Assembly: GCA_035352895.1 (NCBI GenBank)
Contig: DAOPYN010000036.1
Span: 1-44,868, forward strand
Origin: UBA5070 sp035352895
GTDB lineage: Bacteria; Fibrobacterota; Fibrobacteria; UBA5070
DNA: 44,868 nucleotides
Direction: 5' to 3'
Positions 14,522 to 23,386 of the stretch are shown here, one piece after another; position 1 is the first letter of the stretch; every line of letters starts with the position of its first letter. Position numbers and translations under genes: made by a program. The notes beneath the pieces were generated by a model. That model saw nothing but the letters and a program-made list of their open reading frames with translations. It made no database searches and was not told the DNA's origin.

Positions 14522-14551
14522 CAGGGACGATCGACCTCACAACCGTCCCTG
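14522..14551 (-). terminator. Hairpin directly after the membrane-protein gene
   Basis: CAGGGACG (14522-14529) pairs with CGTCCCTG (14544-14551) around a 14-nt loop. It abuts the minus-strand stop codon of the next gene, as expected for a terminator, but no T-run follows. It may instead be another REP-like element. Confidence 0.35.
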
Positions 14552-15658
14552 TCAGTGACTGATCCCGAGAGCCTGGAACGACAACCAGTCGAGCCGGTCG
14601 GTCGCGTAGGTGCCGTCCTCGATCCGGTTCGCCCACTGCAGGGGCAGCGGCTGGCTTTCGATCACCTTGTGGAACTTGAGCAGGACCATGGCCGTGGAGA
14701 TCGGGTGCATCACGGTTTCCATGAACGACAAAGCCGCCATGAAGCCCAGCACCGGCCCCAGCACCGCCGCCGCGATGATGCTGTACCACAGACCCATCTT
14801 GGTCAGGAGATTCATGTCGAAGTGGGCGAAATCCGGCATCGGCAGCTGAAAGACCAGTGCGTATCCCACGTAGAAGACGCCACACGCGATGACCAGCCCG
14901 AAAAGAAACCAGATCACGGAAGACACGATCCGCTCCAGGATGGCCGCGAAGACCGCCGTCTTCAGGAGCGCCACGCCGTTGTGCGCCACGTAGCAGGTCC
15001 CTTCGAGGCTGCGCTGGTCCAGCTGGCTCTGGCTGGCCGCCCCACGGGCAAGCGCGTAGGACATGACGACGAAGGAGGTGTGCCGGACGATCAGCCCGCG
15101 AATCGCCGAAATCCACTTGGTGACGAATTCCATGCCGGGAACGTGGTCGTCGACGCGGTCCAGCGTATGGACGAGGTGGTAGAGCATGCTGTCGAGATTG
15201 CTGTGGAAGGAATGGAAGACCTCCTCTTCGCCGAACATCTTCGCCACTTGGGTGCGCCCATGCGCATACAGGCTGTTGGTCCCGCGCTCCACCTTGCCGG
15301 TGAGAAGCAGCTCGGTGAACACGGCGACCTGTCCGGCGCCGATGCTGAACTGCTTCCGGAAGGTGTAGGGCATCCACCAGATGAACAGGGGCACGAAGCC
15401 GATCGTCGCCACGACCGCCGTGGCGTACTTGTGGACGTAGAAATAGGCCAGAACGCACAATCCGCAGATCAGACCCATCGCCACCACGCTCACCAACGAC
15501 AGCAGGGAAAGCTGGAAGAAAGCGGGGATCGTGTAGGAAATGGTCCGGATCCAGAGTCCGATCGCGGAAAACAAGCCGGGATGGATCTCCCTGCCGGGCT
15601 GGCCCGCATCGCGTCCTTGGTCGGTCGAATATCCATTGGCGAACTGGTCATTTGCCAT
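14552..15658 (-). CDS. Polytopic membrane protein of unknown function
   Basis: The chosen start at 15658 (MANDQFANGYSTD) gives 368 residues; an upstream in-frame ATG at 15706 has no better ribosome site. Hydrophobic segments include ISYTIPAFFQLSLLSLVSVV with the following GLICGLCVLAYFYV, YATAVVATIGFVPLFIWW, a long central pair near VIWFLFGLVIACGVFYVGYALVF, and WYSIIAAAVLGPVLGFMAAL. The loops hold a His-rich stretch (EEEVFHSFHSNLDSMLYHLVHTL). I do not recognise a family. The gene stands alone on the minus strand between the RAYT region and a divergent secreted-protein gene. A transporter-like or scaffold role cannot be told apart from sequence. Confidence 0.75.
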   Translation of the reverse strand: MANDQFANGYSTDQGRDAGQPGREIHPGLFSAIGLWIRTISYTIPAFFQLSLLSLVSVVAMGLICGLCVLAYFYVHKYATAVVATIGFVPLFIWWMPYTFRKQFSIGAGQVAVFTELLLTGKVERGTNSLYAHGRTQVAKMFGEEEVFHSFHSNLDSMLYHLVHTLDRVDDHVPGMEFVTKWISAIRGLIVRHTSFVVMSYALARGAASQSQLDQRSLEGTCYVAHNGVALLKTAVFAAILERIVSSVIWFLFGLVIACGVFYVGYALVFQLPMPDFAHFDMNLLTKMGLWYSIIAAAVLGPVLGFMAALSFMETVMHPISTAMVLLKFHKVIESQPLPLQWANRIEDGTYATDRLDWLSFQALGISH

Positions 15659-15799
15659 CGTCGTGGCATCTCCGGATGAGAGGGGGCATTGTCGAATTGC
15701 GTCCATACAACGTAGTCGATCCGAATCCGAACCATCTGGATTCCGAAAACCATTTCGATCCCTGCCGACCAGAGTGGGAAATGGGTACCATTTCCGAAG

Positions 15800-17776
15800 A
15801 TGCCTTGTCCCTTCCTCTCCGAACGTCGCCCACGACTTGCGACCACCCTACTCATCCTTTCCGGTTTGGCTGCGGGCATGGACCTGCCCCATCCAACCAA
15901 GCGGGGTCCGGATGCCGATTTCGTGCCGTTTGTGATGGAGAAGAACGGAGTGCTCGGAATTCCCTGGGGGGCCGGCAACTACCGCTGGCCGGAACAGATG
16001 TTCTGGGAATCCATGTCGCAGATCCGGAAGGAAGGGAACGTGATGCGCTCCCTGTGCGACGACATGGACGCCAGCGGGCGGACTCCGGTGATGAGCTCCG
16101 TGGCCTGGGGCTACGAGTTCAAGGCGGCTTCCGGAGGGGACGCGAGCCTGGGCTTCACCGACATGAGCAAGGAGGAGGGCTGGAAGCAGTACGGCGAGTG
16201 GATCACCGCGCGCCCCCAATACCTGGCCCAGGACTGGGAGGGAAAGATCGTCTACCCCTCCGCCGGGTACATCACCCCGATGATGCCCCTGGACAAGGCC
16301 GACTGGCCCCCGGGCATCGACAGCGCCACCTTCGGCGACTGGGCCGGGCTCAAGTTGGGCAGGCTCGCCAACGAGATCCATTCCCGCGGCTTCATGGCGG
16401 CGGATTTCGTCGTCGGGTTGTACGGCGGCAACCACGATTTCCATCCGCGGGTGATCGACGCCTTCGAGAGGTGGTCGGGTGCGAAGGTCCCGGGAACCTC
16501 CGTGAAGGAACGCGCGGACCACATCAAGGCGAACCTGTGGTCGCGCTACAACGACTACAAGTCGGAACGGTTCGCGCGCTTCTACGCGCGGGCGGCCAGG
16601 ACCATCCGCGAAGCGGGCCGCGAACCCCTGGTGGGTGGACAGATCCTGCCGCATGCGGCATCGGTGCGCGGGACCGGGAACGACTTCCGGATCTACCTGC
16701 GGCACCTCCCTGCCAAGAACTGGTTTTTCGTGGTGGAACTCCAATCCGACGGCGGACGGCCCGTGGCCCCCTACTGGGAGCGTTCGACGCAGATGGGCGG
16801 GCATGCCGCGCGCGCGCCGGAATTCCCCCTGGGCGCGATCATGGACGCGGATGCCGGAAGCTTCTGGGACGCGGTGAAGGGCGGCGGGAAGGACGAGGCC
16901 TGGGGCCGCGCCTACCTCCGGCACGTCTGGCTCTCGGTGGGATGGACCCACGTGGCCGGAACGGACGGTTCGGTGCATCGCGCCTGTCGGAGCATGCAGC
17001 GCAGCTACTGGGACCTGGGAGGCGTGGACACGCCGATCGTGGCCCTGATGCGAAGCCACATTCCCCGCTATCCGTTCGGACCCGCCTTCTACTACTCCAC
17101 CGACCTGGAGCGCCAGAGCGAAGGCACGGGGAGCCCCAACTTCTACTACTGGTTCGAACCCAACGCCACCTCCTGGATGCGGCGGCAGGCTCCGGCGGGG
17201 TACTACGTCAGCGACACGGCGCTCGCCAACCTCAAGCCGGAAAGCCGGCCTTCGGGATGGTTCGTGTATGTCGACAACCTGGGATACACGCGTCTTTCCG
17301 CCGCGGAGAAGGCGCGACTGGAGGCGATCGCTCCCATCCTGGACATCAAGGACTTCGCCGAATCGGTCCCGATGTCCTTCCAGGGCGACAGCCTGGGAGG
17401 CTACGGGTTCATCGACCAGAACGGCAGCGTGGTCGTGGTGGGCTCCAACAGCGCGGAAACGGAAACGAAGGGTGCCATCCGGTTTTCGAAGGTGGAGGAC
17501 GGAAACTACCAGGTGATCGATCTTCTTTCCGGCGATTCCCTGCGCCTGGAGGTGAACGGCGGCAAGGGGCACCTCCCCCTTTCCTGGAAGGGGCGCGAGA
17601 CGCGCGTCCTGGAGATCCCCGGACTTCGCGAGAAGGGGCGGCGGATCCCCTCCGATCTCCAGCCGGGCATTCCCCTGGTGGCCGGCATCTTCCGACCCGA
17701 CGGAAAACGGATCGACGCGATCGGACGGAGGTTCACCAAGGGTCCCCGGTTCGTCTGGAGCGTGCCGGAGCGCTGA
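15800..17776 (+). CDS. Large secreted protein of unknown family, possibly glycoside hydrolase-like
   Basis: The 658-residue product starts with a signal peptide (basic start, ATTLLILSGLAAG core). The mature part is rich in Trp, Tyr and acidic residues and has alternating strand/helix blocks such as LANEIHSRGFMAADFVVGLYGG, RFARFYARAARTIREAGREPLVGG and NWFFVVELQSDGG, suggestive of a TIM-barrel enzyme. The last ~150 residues look like a beta-sandwich (SVVVVGSNSAETETKGAIRF, NYQVIDLLSGDSLRLEV). A carbohydrate-active role would fit the GH5 gene nearby and the presumed lifestyle, but I cannot assign a family or catalytic residues. The next gene, 76 bases on, also encodes a secreted protein, so the two may work together. 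Confidence 0.75.
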   Translation: MPCPFLSERRPRLATTLLILSGLAAGMDLPHPTKRGPDADFVPFVMEKNGVLGIPWGAGNYRWPEQMFWESMSQIRKEGNVMRSLCDDMDASGRTPVMSSVAWGYEFKAASGGDASLGFTDMSKEEGWKQYGEWITARPQYLAQDWEGKIVYPSAGYITPMMPLDKADWPPGIDSATFGDWAGLKLGRLANEIHSRGFMAADFVVGLYGGNHDFHPRVIDAFERWSGAKVPGTSVKERADHIKANLWSRYNDYKSERFARFYARAARTIREAGREPLVGGQILPHAASVRGTGNDFRIYLRHLPAKNWFFVVELQSDGGRPVAPYWERSTQMGGHAARAPEFPLGAIMDADAGSFWDAVKGGGKDEAWGRAYLRHVWLSVGWTHVAGTDGSVHRACRSMQRSYWDLGGVDTPIVALMRSHIPRYPFGPAFYYSTDLERQSEGTGSPNFYYWFEPNATSWMRRQAPAGYYVSDTALANLKPESRPSGWFVYVDNLGYTRLSAAEKARLEAIAPILDIKDFAESVPMSFQGDSLGGYGFIDQNGSVVVVGSNSAETETKGAIRFSKVEDGNYQVIDLLSGDSLRLEVNGGKGHLPLSWKGRETRVLEIPGLREKGRRIPSDLQPGIPLVAGIFRPDGKRIDAIGRRFTKGPRFVWSVPER

Positions 17777-17852
17777 AGCCGTCCGGACTCCAAGACCGTC
17801 CTTCCGACTAGCTTTTGCTCCAAGCTCGATTCCAAAACCCGAGAGGCCGAAC

Positions 17853-19160
17853 GTGATTCCTCCCGCCCAACGGATCCTCCTTGTCCTGGCCGCCATTTCC
17901 TGGTCCGGCCCCTCCCTCGACTGGACCACCAGGCGCGATTCCCTGGTGATGAAGCCCCGTCCCCACGTATCCGATTGTCTCCAGGTGCCCATGGTCCAGT
18001 GGCCCGACACCCTGCGCGATGCCAACGGCAAGGACGTCGCCGCCTTGGGCCCGGAAACCAGGTTGCTCCCCCCCGGGGTCTTTCCCGAACTCCAATACCT
18101 GCCGGACGAAGGTTCGGTCCTCCTGCCCGCGCCCAAGAACCGCCTGCGCCTTCTGATGGCGGGTCCGGGTGATTCGTACCTCCTCGAAGGAACCGGATCC
18201 CTGGGAGATGCCTCCTGGTCCGGGTACACGAAGGTGTTGAGTCCCGGCCCGAAGACGGAATTCGACAACGGATACGCGGGAACCAGCGGGGCGTGGATGG
18301 ACGCGAAGGGAACTCTCTGGGCGTTCTACCACGCCGAGGACCAGGTGGGAATCCCGCCGATGCCAGGTACCGAAATTCCCGGATACTACGCGAGCATCGG
18401 GCTTGCGACCTCCATCGATACCGGAAGGCATTGGACCAAGAGAGGCCCCTTGATCCGCACCAGGGATCCCAAGATCGTCGGGGACTCCACGCGCACCGAC
18501 CAGGGCGCGGCGGAACCCGGAGTGGTCGCCAGCCCCGACGGAAAATGGCTCTACGTGGACTGGTCGGACCATTCGCGTCCCGAGAACGAAGGAGTGCGGA
18601 TCTGCCTCTCGCGGATGCGGATCGCGGGAGGGACCCTGCTTCCCGCGAGCTGCCGCACCTGGGATGGCCATGGATTCAATTCCCCGTGCCTGGGCGGCCA
18701 GGCCGAGCCGGTCCTGCGCGGGGAACTGGTGCTGGGATCGCGCTGGAACGGTGACGCCCTGGAGGGGCACCCCGTCTGGGTCCCGCGGCTGAAGCGGTAC
18801 GCGATGGTGTTCGGCGTCTGGCCCTGGAAGGGATTGGGCGACTCCAGCCTGGTGGGAACCTACCTGGCCTTCTCCTCCGACATGGTCCACTGGGAGCGGC
18901 CCGTCCGGATCCTGCACGACCTTTCCATTCCCGTGCCGGGACGGAGCCTGCGGTGGGAAGCCGCCCTGCTTCCGGACGGGACCTCGAATTCCACCGCCTG
19001 GCTCGTGTACGGTTATTCGCCGCACTGGCCGGACTCGACCGGGGGCAGTGGGCATCGCCCCATGCTGCGCAGGCTCAAGTGGCTGGAAGGACCCGTCCTG
19101 GAATGGACACTTCCCGTGAAGCGACCACCCCTCCGGCCCAAGGCGTCCACCCGTCTTTGA
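17853..19160 (+). CDS. Secreted beta-propeller-like protein, possible GH43/GH117-type fold
   Basis: The 435-residue product has an N-terminal signal peptide (ILLVLAAISWSGPS). The mature part shows repeated propeller-blade features: SGAWMDAKGTLWAFYHAED, ASIGLATSIDTGRHWTKRGPLI, GVVASPDGKWLYVDWSD, GTYLAFSSDMVHWERPVRIL and TAWLVYGYSPHWP. Such patterns occur in five-bladed glycoside hydrolases and in sialidase-like proteins. The catalytic acids are not identifiable with confidence. The gene follows another secreted-protein gene by 76 bases and ends just before a strong terminator, so it probably closes that transcript. Plant or microbial polysaccharide breakdown is a reasonable guess. Confidence 0.75.
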   Translation: MIPPAQRILLVLAAISWSGPSLDWTTRRDSLVMKPRPHVSDCLQVPMVQWPDTLRDANGKDVAALGPETRLLPPGVFPELQYLPDEGSVLLPAPKNRLRLLMAGPGDSYLLEGTGSLGDASWSGYTKVLSPGPKTEFDNGYAGTSGAWMDAKGTLWAFYHAEDQVGIPPMPGTEIPGYYASIGLATSIDTGRHWTKRGPLIRTRDPKIVGDSTRTDQGAAEPGVVASPDGKWLYVDWSDHSRPENEGVRICLSRMRIAGGTLLPASCRTWDGHGFNSPCLGGQAEPVLRGELVLGSRWNGDALEGHPVWVPRLKRYAMVFGVWPWKGLGDSSLVGTYLAFSSDMVHWERPVRILHDLSIPVPGRSLRWEAALLPDGTSNSTAWLVYGYSPHWPDSTGGSGHRPMLRRLKWLEGPVLEWTLPVKRPPLRPKASTRL

Positions 19161-19173
19161 CGGCATTCAACCA

Positions 19174-19226
19174 CCCCGCAGCAAGCCCTTCGACGTAGCT
19201 CAGGACTGGCTGCGGGGTCTTTTCTT
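19174..19226 (+). terminator. Rho-independent terminator overlapping a repeat
   Basis: CCCCGCAG (19174-19181) pairs with CTGCGGGG (19210-19217), followed at once by TCTTTTCTT. The 28-nt loop is largely the first copy of the repeat described next, which can fold on itself. It ends the transcript of 17853-19160. Confidence 0.75.
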
Positions 19227-19280
19227 GGCTAGCGGTTTCGGTTCACGCAGCCAGCCCTTCGAGGTGACTCAGGACTGGCT
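19184..19280 (+). repeat. Two copies of an AGCCCTTCGA...CAGGACTGGCT repeat
   Basis: Copies at 19184-19211 and 19253-19280 are both 28 nt, begin AGCCCTTCGA and end CTCAGGACTGGCT, and differ only in the middle. The motif resembles the dispersed CCCTTCGAC...GCTCAGGG repeats common in metagenomic genomes. The first copy forms the loop of the terminator. Confidence 0.65.
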
Positions 19281-19338
19281 TTCGGGAAATGTGACCCGAA
19301 GTGAACCACATGGGAAGGACTTGGTACCTTTTCGATCG

Positions 19339-20295
19339 ATGTCCATCCCCACCGCATCCCACCCCTCGTCCATCGCTCGACGGCTCGCCTTCGCGAGCTT
19401 GTTCGTGGCGCTGGACGCGCCATCCCTCCTCGCCAAGGCCCCCACCATGAACGTGGATAAAGCGATCGAATCGGCGATCCAAGGCAAGAGCATCGATCTC
19501 GCCACCGTGACACCGGCGACGGATTCCGTCGCATTCGCGCGGAACCTGGCCCAGCGGTTGGTCCGCGAAACGGCTTCCGAGCGCCGCGAACGGATCGCCT
19601 CGCTGGTCGAGGACATGTATTCCCCCAGACGCCCCTGCCAGGACCGTGAAACCATGCAGGCACTGGCACGGGGATCCGCGACCCTGGAGGATCGCGGATC
19701 CAACAAGGCCCTGGATGTGCTGCTCTACCGATGCGACCCCAAGGTGCTGGCTTCCATGCCCGACGAGCTCCTTGGACCTCTGCGCAACCGCCCCTCCCTG
19801 CGATGGCTGGAACTGACCACGCGCGTCAAGCCTCCGGGGGCCCTGCCCGTGCTCCGGACCTTGGCCAAGCAAGTTCCCCGCATTCCCGAGGGCTCCTGGA
19901 ACGAGGCCATGGCGGCCAACGGAGACGCCGCGCTGGAATCCGCCTACGTGGATTCGTTCCTCGAAACGGAGGATCCGGGCACCAAGAAGGATATGGCCGA
20001 GGTGCTGCGACGCATCGGAACGCGAAAGTCCCTCGCCGCGTTGGCCCAGGAGATGCGAACTCCTCTGGTGTACCGGCTGGGTCGAGTGTTCCAGGTTCCC
20101 GTGCGCGAGCACATCGCGGAACAACTTTGCATCGCCTTCCCCGAGCTGGACATCACCCACCCGATCAACAGGGAGGAGAACTACGCATTGATCGAAGCGT
20201 TCTGCGAGCGGACCTTCGGAACCAAATGGAAGACCAAGCGCCCAAAGGTGGAATTCTCGGGTCCCCTGGAGCACGGATTCCGGCCGGCACGCTAG
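19339..20295 (+). CDS. Exported helical-repeat-like protein of unknown function
   Basis: The start MSIPTASHPSSIARRLAFASLFVAL looks like a signal peptide cleaved near LLAKAP; the open frame extends upstream to 19225, but that part crosses the repeat region and has no start signals. The 318-residue product consists mostly of helical segments (RIASLVEDMYSPRRPC, MAEVLRRIGTRKSLAALAQEM) that resemble HEAT/Armadillo-type repeats. I do not recognise a family or a catalytic motif. It stands alone between a terminator and a long non-coding stretch before the cellulase gene. Confidence 0.65.
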   Translation: MSIPTASHPSSIARRLAFASLFVALDAPSLLAKAPTMNVDKAIESAIQGKSIDLATVTPATDSVAFARNLAQRLVRETASERRERIASLVEDMYSPRRPCQDRETMQALARGSATLEDRGSNKALDVLLYRCDPKVLASMPDELLGPLRNRPSLRWLELTTRVKPPGALPVLRTLAKQVPRIPEGSWNEAMAANGDAALESAYVDSFLETEDPGTKKDMAEVLRRIGTRKSLAALAQEMRTPLVYRLGRVFQVPVREHIAEQLCIAFPELDITHPINREENYALIEAFCERTFGTKWKTKRPKVEFSGPLEHGFRPAR

Positions 20296-20683
20296 TCGCC
20301 CCGACCCCTCCAGGGGTCCGCCTGCGGCTGTTTCCTGGAGAGACCAGAGAAATACCACCTGAAATGCTTCAGATCTAAGGCTTCTTCTTTCCCCGCATCC
20401 CCGGGAATTCCCCCTATTGGATCCCTGCCACGCACTGCGGTCGATCCCCCACAATCTCAGCAACCAAGGGCTTTGCCGCCGTGGACAGGCCAAGGTGCAC
20501 CCCCCTTGCCGCGGGGACCCAATGCCTCCACAAGACGGGTTCCAGGCACCGGCAAGTGGCGGGAACAGGCTCCCCTCGCCTCCCCAATCGACAACCTTTT
20601 CCCCGCCGGGCACGACACATTCAATGCCACCCATTCACCACGCGGATGTATCCGCATCGATCCATCGCCCTGAGGAGCCCACC
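20296..20683. other. Intergenic region upstream of the cellulase gene
   Basis: This 388-base stretch holds a GACCCC-TCCA-GGGGTC hairpin (20303-20318) just after the preceding stop, a weak terminator candidate without a T-run. The rest presumably contains the cellulase promoter and leader, but I see no clear -35/-10 pair and no CRP-type box. Confidence 0.5.
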
Positions 20684-22318
20684 ATGCGCGACGCCTTTCG
20701 AACCGCCCTTCTTCCGATCGTCGCGATGGGGTGCATGGCCCAGGCGGGCATCGTTTCCACCCACGGCGCATTGAAGGTGGTCAACGGCAAACTCAGCAAC
20801 GCCGCCGGTACTCCCATCCAGTTGGCGGGCATGAGCCTGTACTGGCCGCTGTGGGGCGGCGAGAAGTTCTTCAACAGCGGAGCGGTCACCACCACCATCA
20901 AGGATTGGGGAGGAAGCCTGGTGCGGGTGCCCATGGCCGTGGGCAACGGCTCGGGAAGCCTCTACACGGGCAACACCGCCCCGATCAAGGCGGCCGTGGA
21001 CGCGGCGATCGCCAACGACGTCTACGTGATCATCGACTGGCATGTGGAACAGGACGCTCCCCAGAAGGACAAGGCGTTGTCGTTCTTCGCCGACATGGCC
21101 AAGACCTACGGCAAGCAGCCCCACGTGATGTTCGAGATCTGGAACGAACCCGCCAAGGCATCCTGGAGCGAGGTGCGTTCGTACGCCATCGACCTTCTGG
21201 CCGAGATCCGCAAGTACAGCTCCAACGTGGTGATCGTGGGCTCTCCGGAATGGTCCAAGGCCGTGGACCAGGCCGCGGCCAACCCCGTCCCCGGGGACAA
21301 CGTCGCCTACACCTTCCATTTCTACGCCTGCACGCACGGTTCCACCTACCGCAGCAAGGTGGAGGCGGCCTCCAGCAAGATCGCCATCGTGTTCACCGAG
21401 TGGGGCACCACCGAGGCATCGGGTGGCGGCAGCGTCTGCATCTCCGAGACCGACGCGTGGCTCAAGCTCGCCGCCGACAAGAAGATCAGCTGGGCCAACT
21501 GGTCGCTTTCCGACAAGGCGGAATCGTCGGCGGCCCTCACCGGCGGCGCCTCCACCAACGGAGGATGGAACGACGGCAACCTCACGGCTTCCGGCAAATA
21601 CGTGAAGGGCAAGATCGCGGAGGTCGCCAAGACCCTGGCCGCGACCGATCCTGGCAAGCCCACGGATCCGGTGATCCCCGTGAAGGTGGATACCCTGTCG
21701 CTCCCCGGAAGGATCGAAGCGGAGAAAGCCTCCACCCTATCCACCGACATCAAGGTCGAGACCACCTCCGACGCCGGTGGCGGCTCGGCTCTGGGGTACA
21801 CCACCAATGGCAGCGCCGAATACACCATCCGCACATCCAAGACCGGCAACATGGTGATCCGGTCCCGCGTGGCCACCGCGGAATCCGGCACCATGACCTT
21901 CAAGGTCAACAACAACCAGATCGCCAGTCTCCAGGTGGAGAACACCGGTGGATGGCAGTCCTGGCAAACCAAGGAAGCGAAGGCCCGCCTGGACAACTCG
22001 GGCGTGTCCAAGCTCCAGATCCAATGGACCGGTGCGGTGAACCTGAACTGGATCGAGGTGGTGGAAGAGCAAGCCGGAATCGCCGCCCAAGAGAGGCTTC
22101 CGGGATTCCGCATCGTTCCGAGCGGCGAAGGCTGGACGGTGGAGCTCCCCGCGGGGGCTCGCGAACTGGTGGTCTCCGATGTCCAGGGACGGGTGGTTTC
22201 CCGCGAATCGGTGGAAGGCAGATCCGGCGTGGCCCTGCCATCGAGCGCCGCCTCGCGGTTGGTCCGGATGGAAACCCGGGACGGAACCCGGGTCGTTCGG
22301 ATCCTTCCGGGAATCTGA
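20684..22318 (+). CDS. Secreted GH5 endoglucanase with CBM6 and C-terminal sorting-type domain
   Basis: GAGGAG at 20672-20677 fixes the start. A signal peptide ends near AQAGI. Residues about 25-320 are a GH5 retaining beta-1,4-glucanase: GTPIQLAGMSLYWP at the start of the barrel, VYVIIDWHV, FEIWNEP with acid/base Glu155, FHFYACTHG, and FTEWGTTEA with nucleophile Glu239. A linker (TDPGKPTDPVIPVK) leads to a CBM6-type module, about residues 338-462 (LPGRIEAEKAS, GGGSALGYTTNGSAEYTI, LNWIEV). The last ~75 residues (WTVELPAGARELVVSDVQGRVV ... GTRVVRILPGI) look like the T9SS-style or Fibrobacter C-terminal domains that direct surface attachment or export. The enzyme would cut cellulose or related glucans outside the cell. 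The family call is firm, the exact substrate less so. Confidence 0.95.
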   Translation: MRDAFRTALLPIVAMGCMAQAGIVSTHGALKVVNGKLSNAAGTPIQLAGMSLYWPLWGGEKFFNSGAVTTTIKDWGGSLVRVPMAVGNGSGSLYTGNTAPIKAAVDAAIANDVYVIIDWHVEQDAPQKDKALSFFADMAKTYGKQPHVMFEIWNEPAKASWSEVRSYAIDLLAEIRKYSSNVVIVGSPEWSKAVDQAAANPVPGDNVAYTFHFYACTHGSTYRSKVEAASSKIAIVFTEWGTTEASGGGSVCISETDAWLKLAADKKISWANWSLSDKAESSAALTGGASTNGGWNDGNLTASGKYVKGKIAEVAKTLAATDPGKPTDPVIPVKVDTLSLPGRIEAEKASTLSTDIKVETTSDAGGGSALGYTTNGSAEYTIRTSKTGNMVIRSRVATAESGTMTFKVNNNQIASLQVENTGGWQSWQTKEAKARLDNSGVSKLQIQWTGAVNLNWIEVVEEQAGIAAQERLPGFRIVPSGEGWTVELPAGARELVVSDVQGRVVSRESVEGRSGVALPSSAASRLVRMETRDGTRVVRILPGI

Positions 22319-22690
22319 CGGGAAGGATCCTGGTCGGTCATGGCGTGGCGCGTGTACCACCGCGAGGTGTTGGCGATCCAGTCCGTCCTCGTCCAGCTGG
22401 GAGCGGGCACCAGCATGGCTATCGCTTCCAGCATCGGTAGGCGATCCTCCGGTCTTCGATGCGGGTGGAATTGACGATTCGGCCTCTTCGGTTTCGCCTT
22501 TTCCACGCAATCCCTCCCCTGCCGAACAGAATACGTCTCTCGTTTCTTGTTGCGGAGCCTCGCACCTGGCAAGCACGAACTGGAAGAAAGGTGGGGCGGA
22601 TCGTCACTTCTGGAGTTTGGGAGATGCTACTTTCTTCCCTAAGTTGGATTGCAAGCAATCCGCCACCTCCCCCTCCGAAAGGACCACGCA
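22319..22690. other. Intergenic region after the cellulase gene
   Basis: The 372 bases contain only frames without recognisable protein features. GAAAGGA at 22676-22682 serves the next gene. No clear terminator is visible after the cellulase stop. Confidence 0.5.
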
Positions 22691-22993
22691 ATGGCAACCG
22701 CTTTTTGGCGAATCTGGGTTGATGACGACTGGGAACCGAACATAGACGAAGGCACCTACGTCACGCTGCATTACACCCAAACAGGAGCCATTCAGGCTGT
22801 CGGGCGTGTCATCAGTTCCCAGGCGCTCGCTCGGCCCGATGGCCAGCACATGATGAGCTATGAGTTGATGATCAACCTTCCGGCGAACCCAGGTTGGATC
22901 CACTCGCTGGTTTTCCCCCAGGGAACGGTCTATCTGTTCCCAAATGCTGTTTACCTGCATGGTGCTGGTGGGCACTTTGCGCCAGCCGCCTGA
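22691..22993 (+). CDS. Small hypothetical protein, 100 residues
   Basis: AAAGGA lies nine bases before the ATG. The product has no signal peptide and is mainly beta-strand-like, with many aromatic residues (AFWRIWVDDDWEPNIDEGTYV, GWIHSLVFPQGTVYLFPNAVYL). I do not recognise it. It stands alone, about 390 bases ahead of the XPB helicase gene. Confidence 0.6.
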   Translation: MATAFWRIWVDDDWEPNIDEGTYVTLHYTQTGAIQAVGRVISSQALARPDGQHMMSYELMINLPANPGWIHSLVFPQGTVYLFPNAVYLHGAGGHFAPAA

Positions 22994-23386
22994 GAAGGAA
23001 GCCTCCTCGATTCCACCCGCACTTGCGTGCGGGCTGGTCGCGCCTCGAGAGATCGACCCCGGAAGGCAGGTTTTGGGAACCCAATCCCATAGCCGGTGTC
23101 GTCTCTCCCCCTGGGACATCGATTCATTGCGGTAGCTTCCACCACATTCGCGCTCCGTGCTGGCCGACAAGCAGAGGAAAATGGTTCGCCGGTCGGATTT
23201 TCTGCGATCCGCAAGCTTTCCATGGTGGATCCTCGCATCAAATCGAACCCGAAGATGACGGCAACGCGACCCCGGCAAGCCCTGGAGCCGAGGTGCGGGC
23301 GCATCGACTTCCGATCTCCATCCAGCCCAAAGAGGATGTGCCGACCTCCCTGGACCTTCTTCGGGAGGTTACTTTTCCCTCCCTTC
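22994..23386. other. Intergenic region upstream of the XPB helicase gene
   Basis: CCCGCAC and GTGCGGG pair around TTGC (23016-23033) just after the small gene, without a T-run. The XPB frame is open through this stretch back to 23096, but the extension has no homology to XPB proteins. GGGAGG at 23363-23368 lies 18 bases before the chosen ATG, too far for a normal Shine-Dalgarno. Confidence 0.5.

Noticed and set aside
21346..22572. Minus-strand frame opposite the cellulase 3' half
   Set aside because: No start signal or homology, and it is antisense to CBM6 and linker codons.
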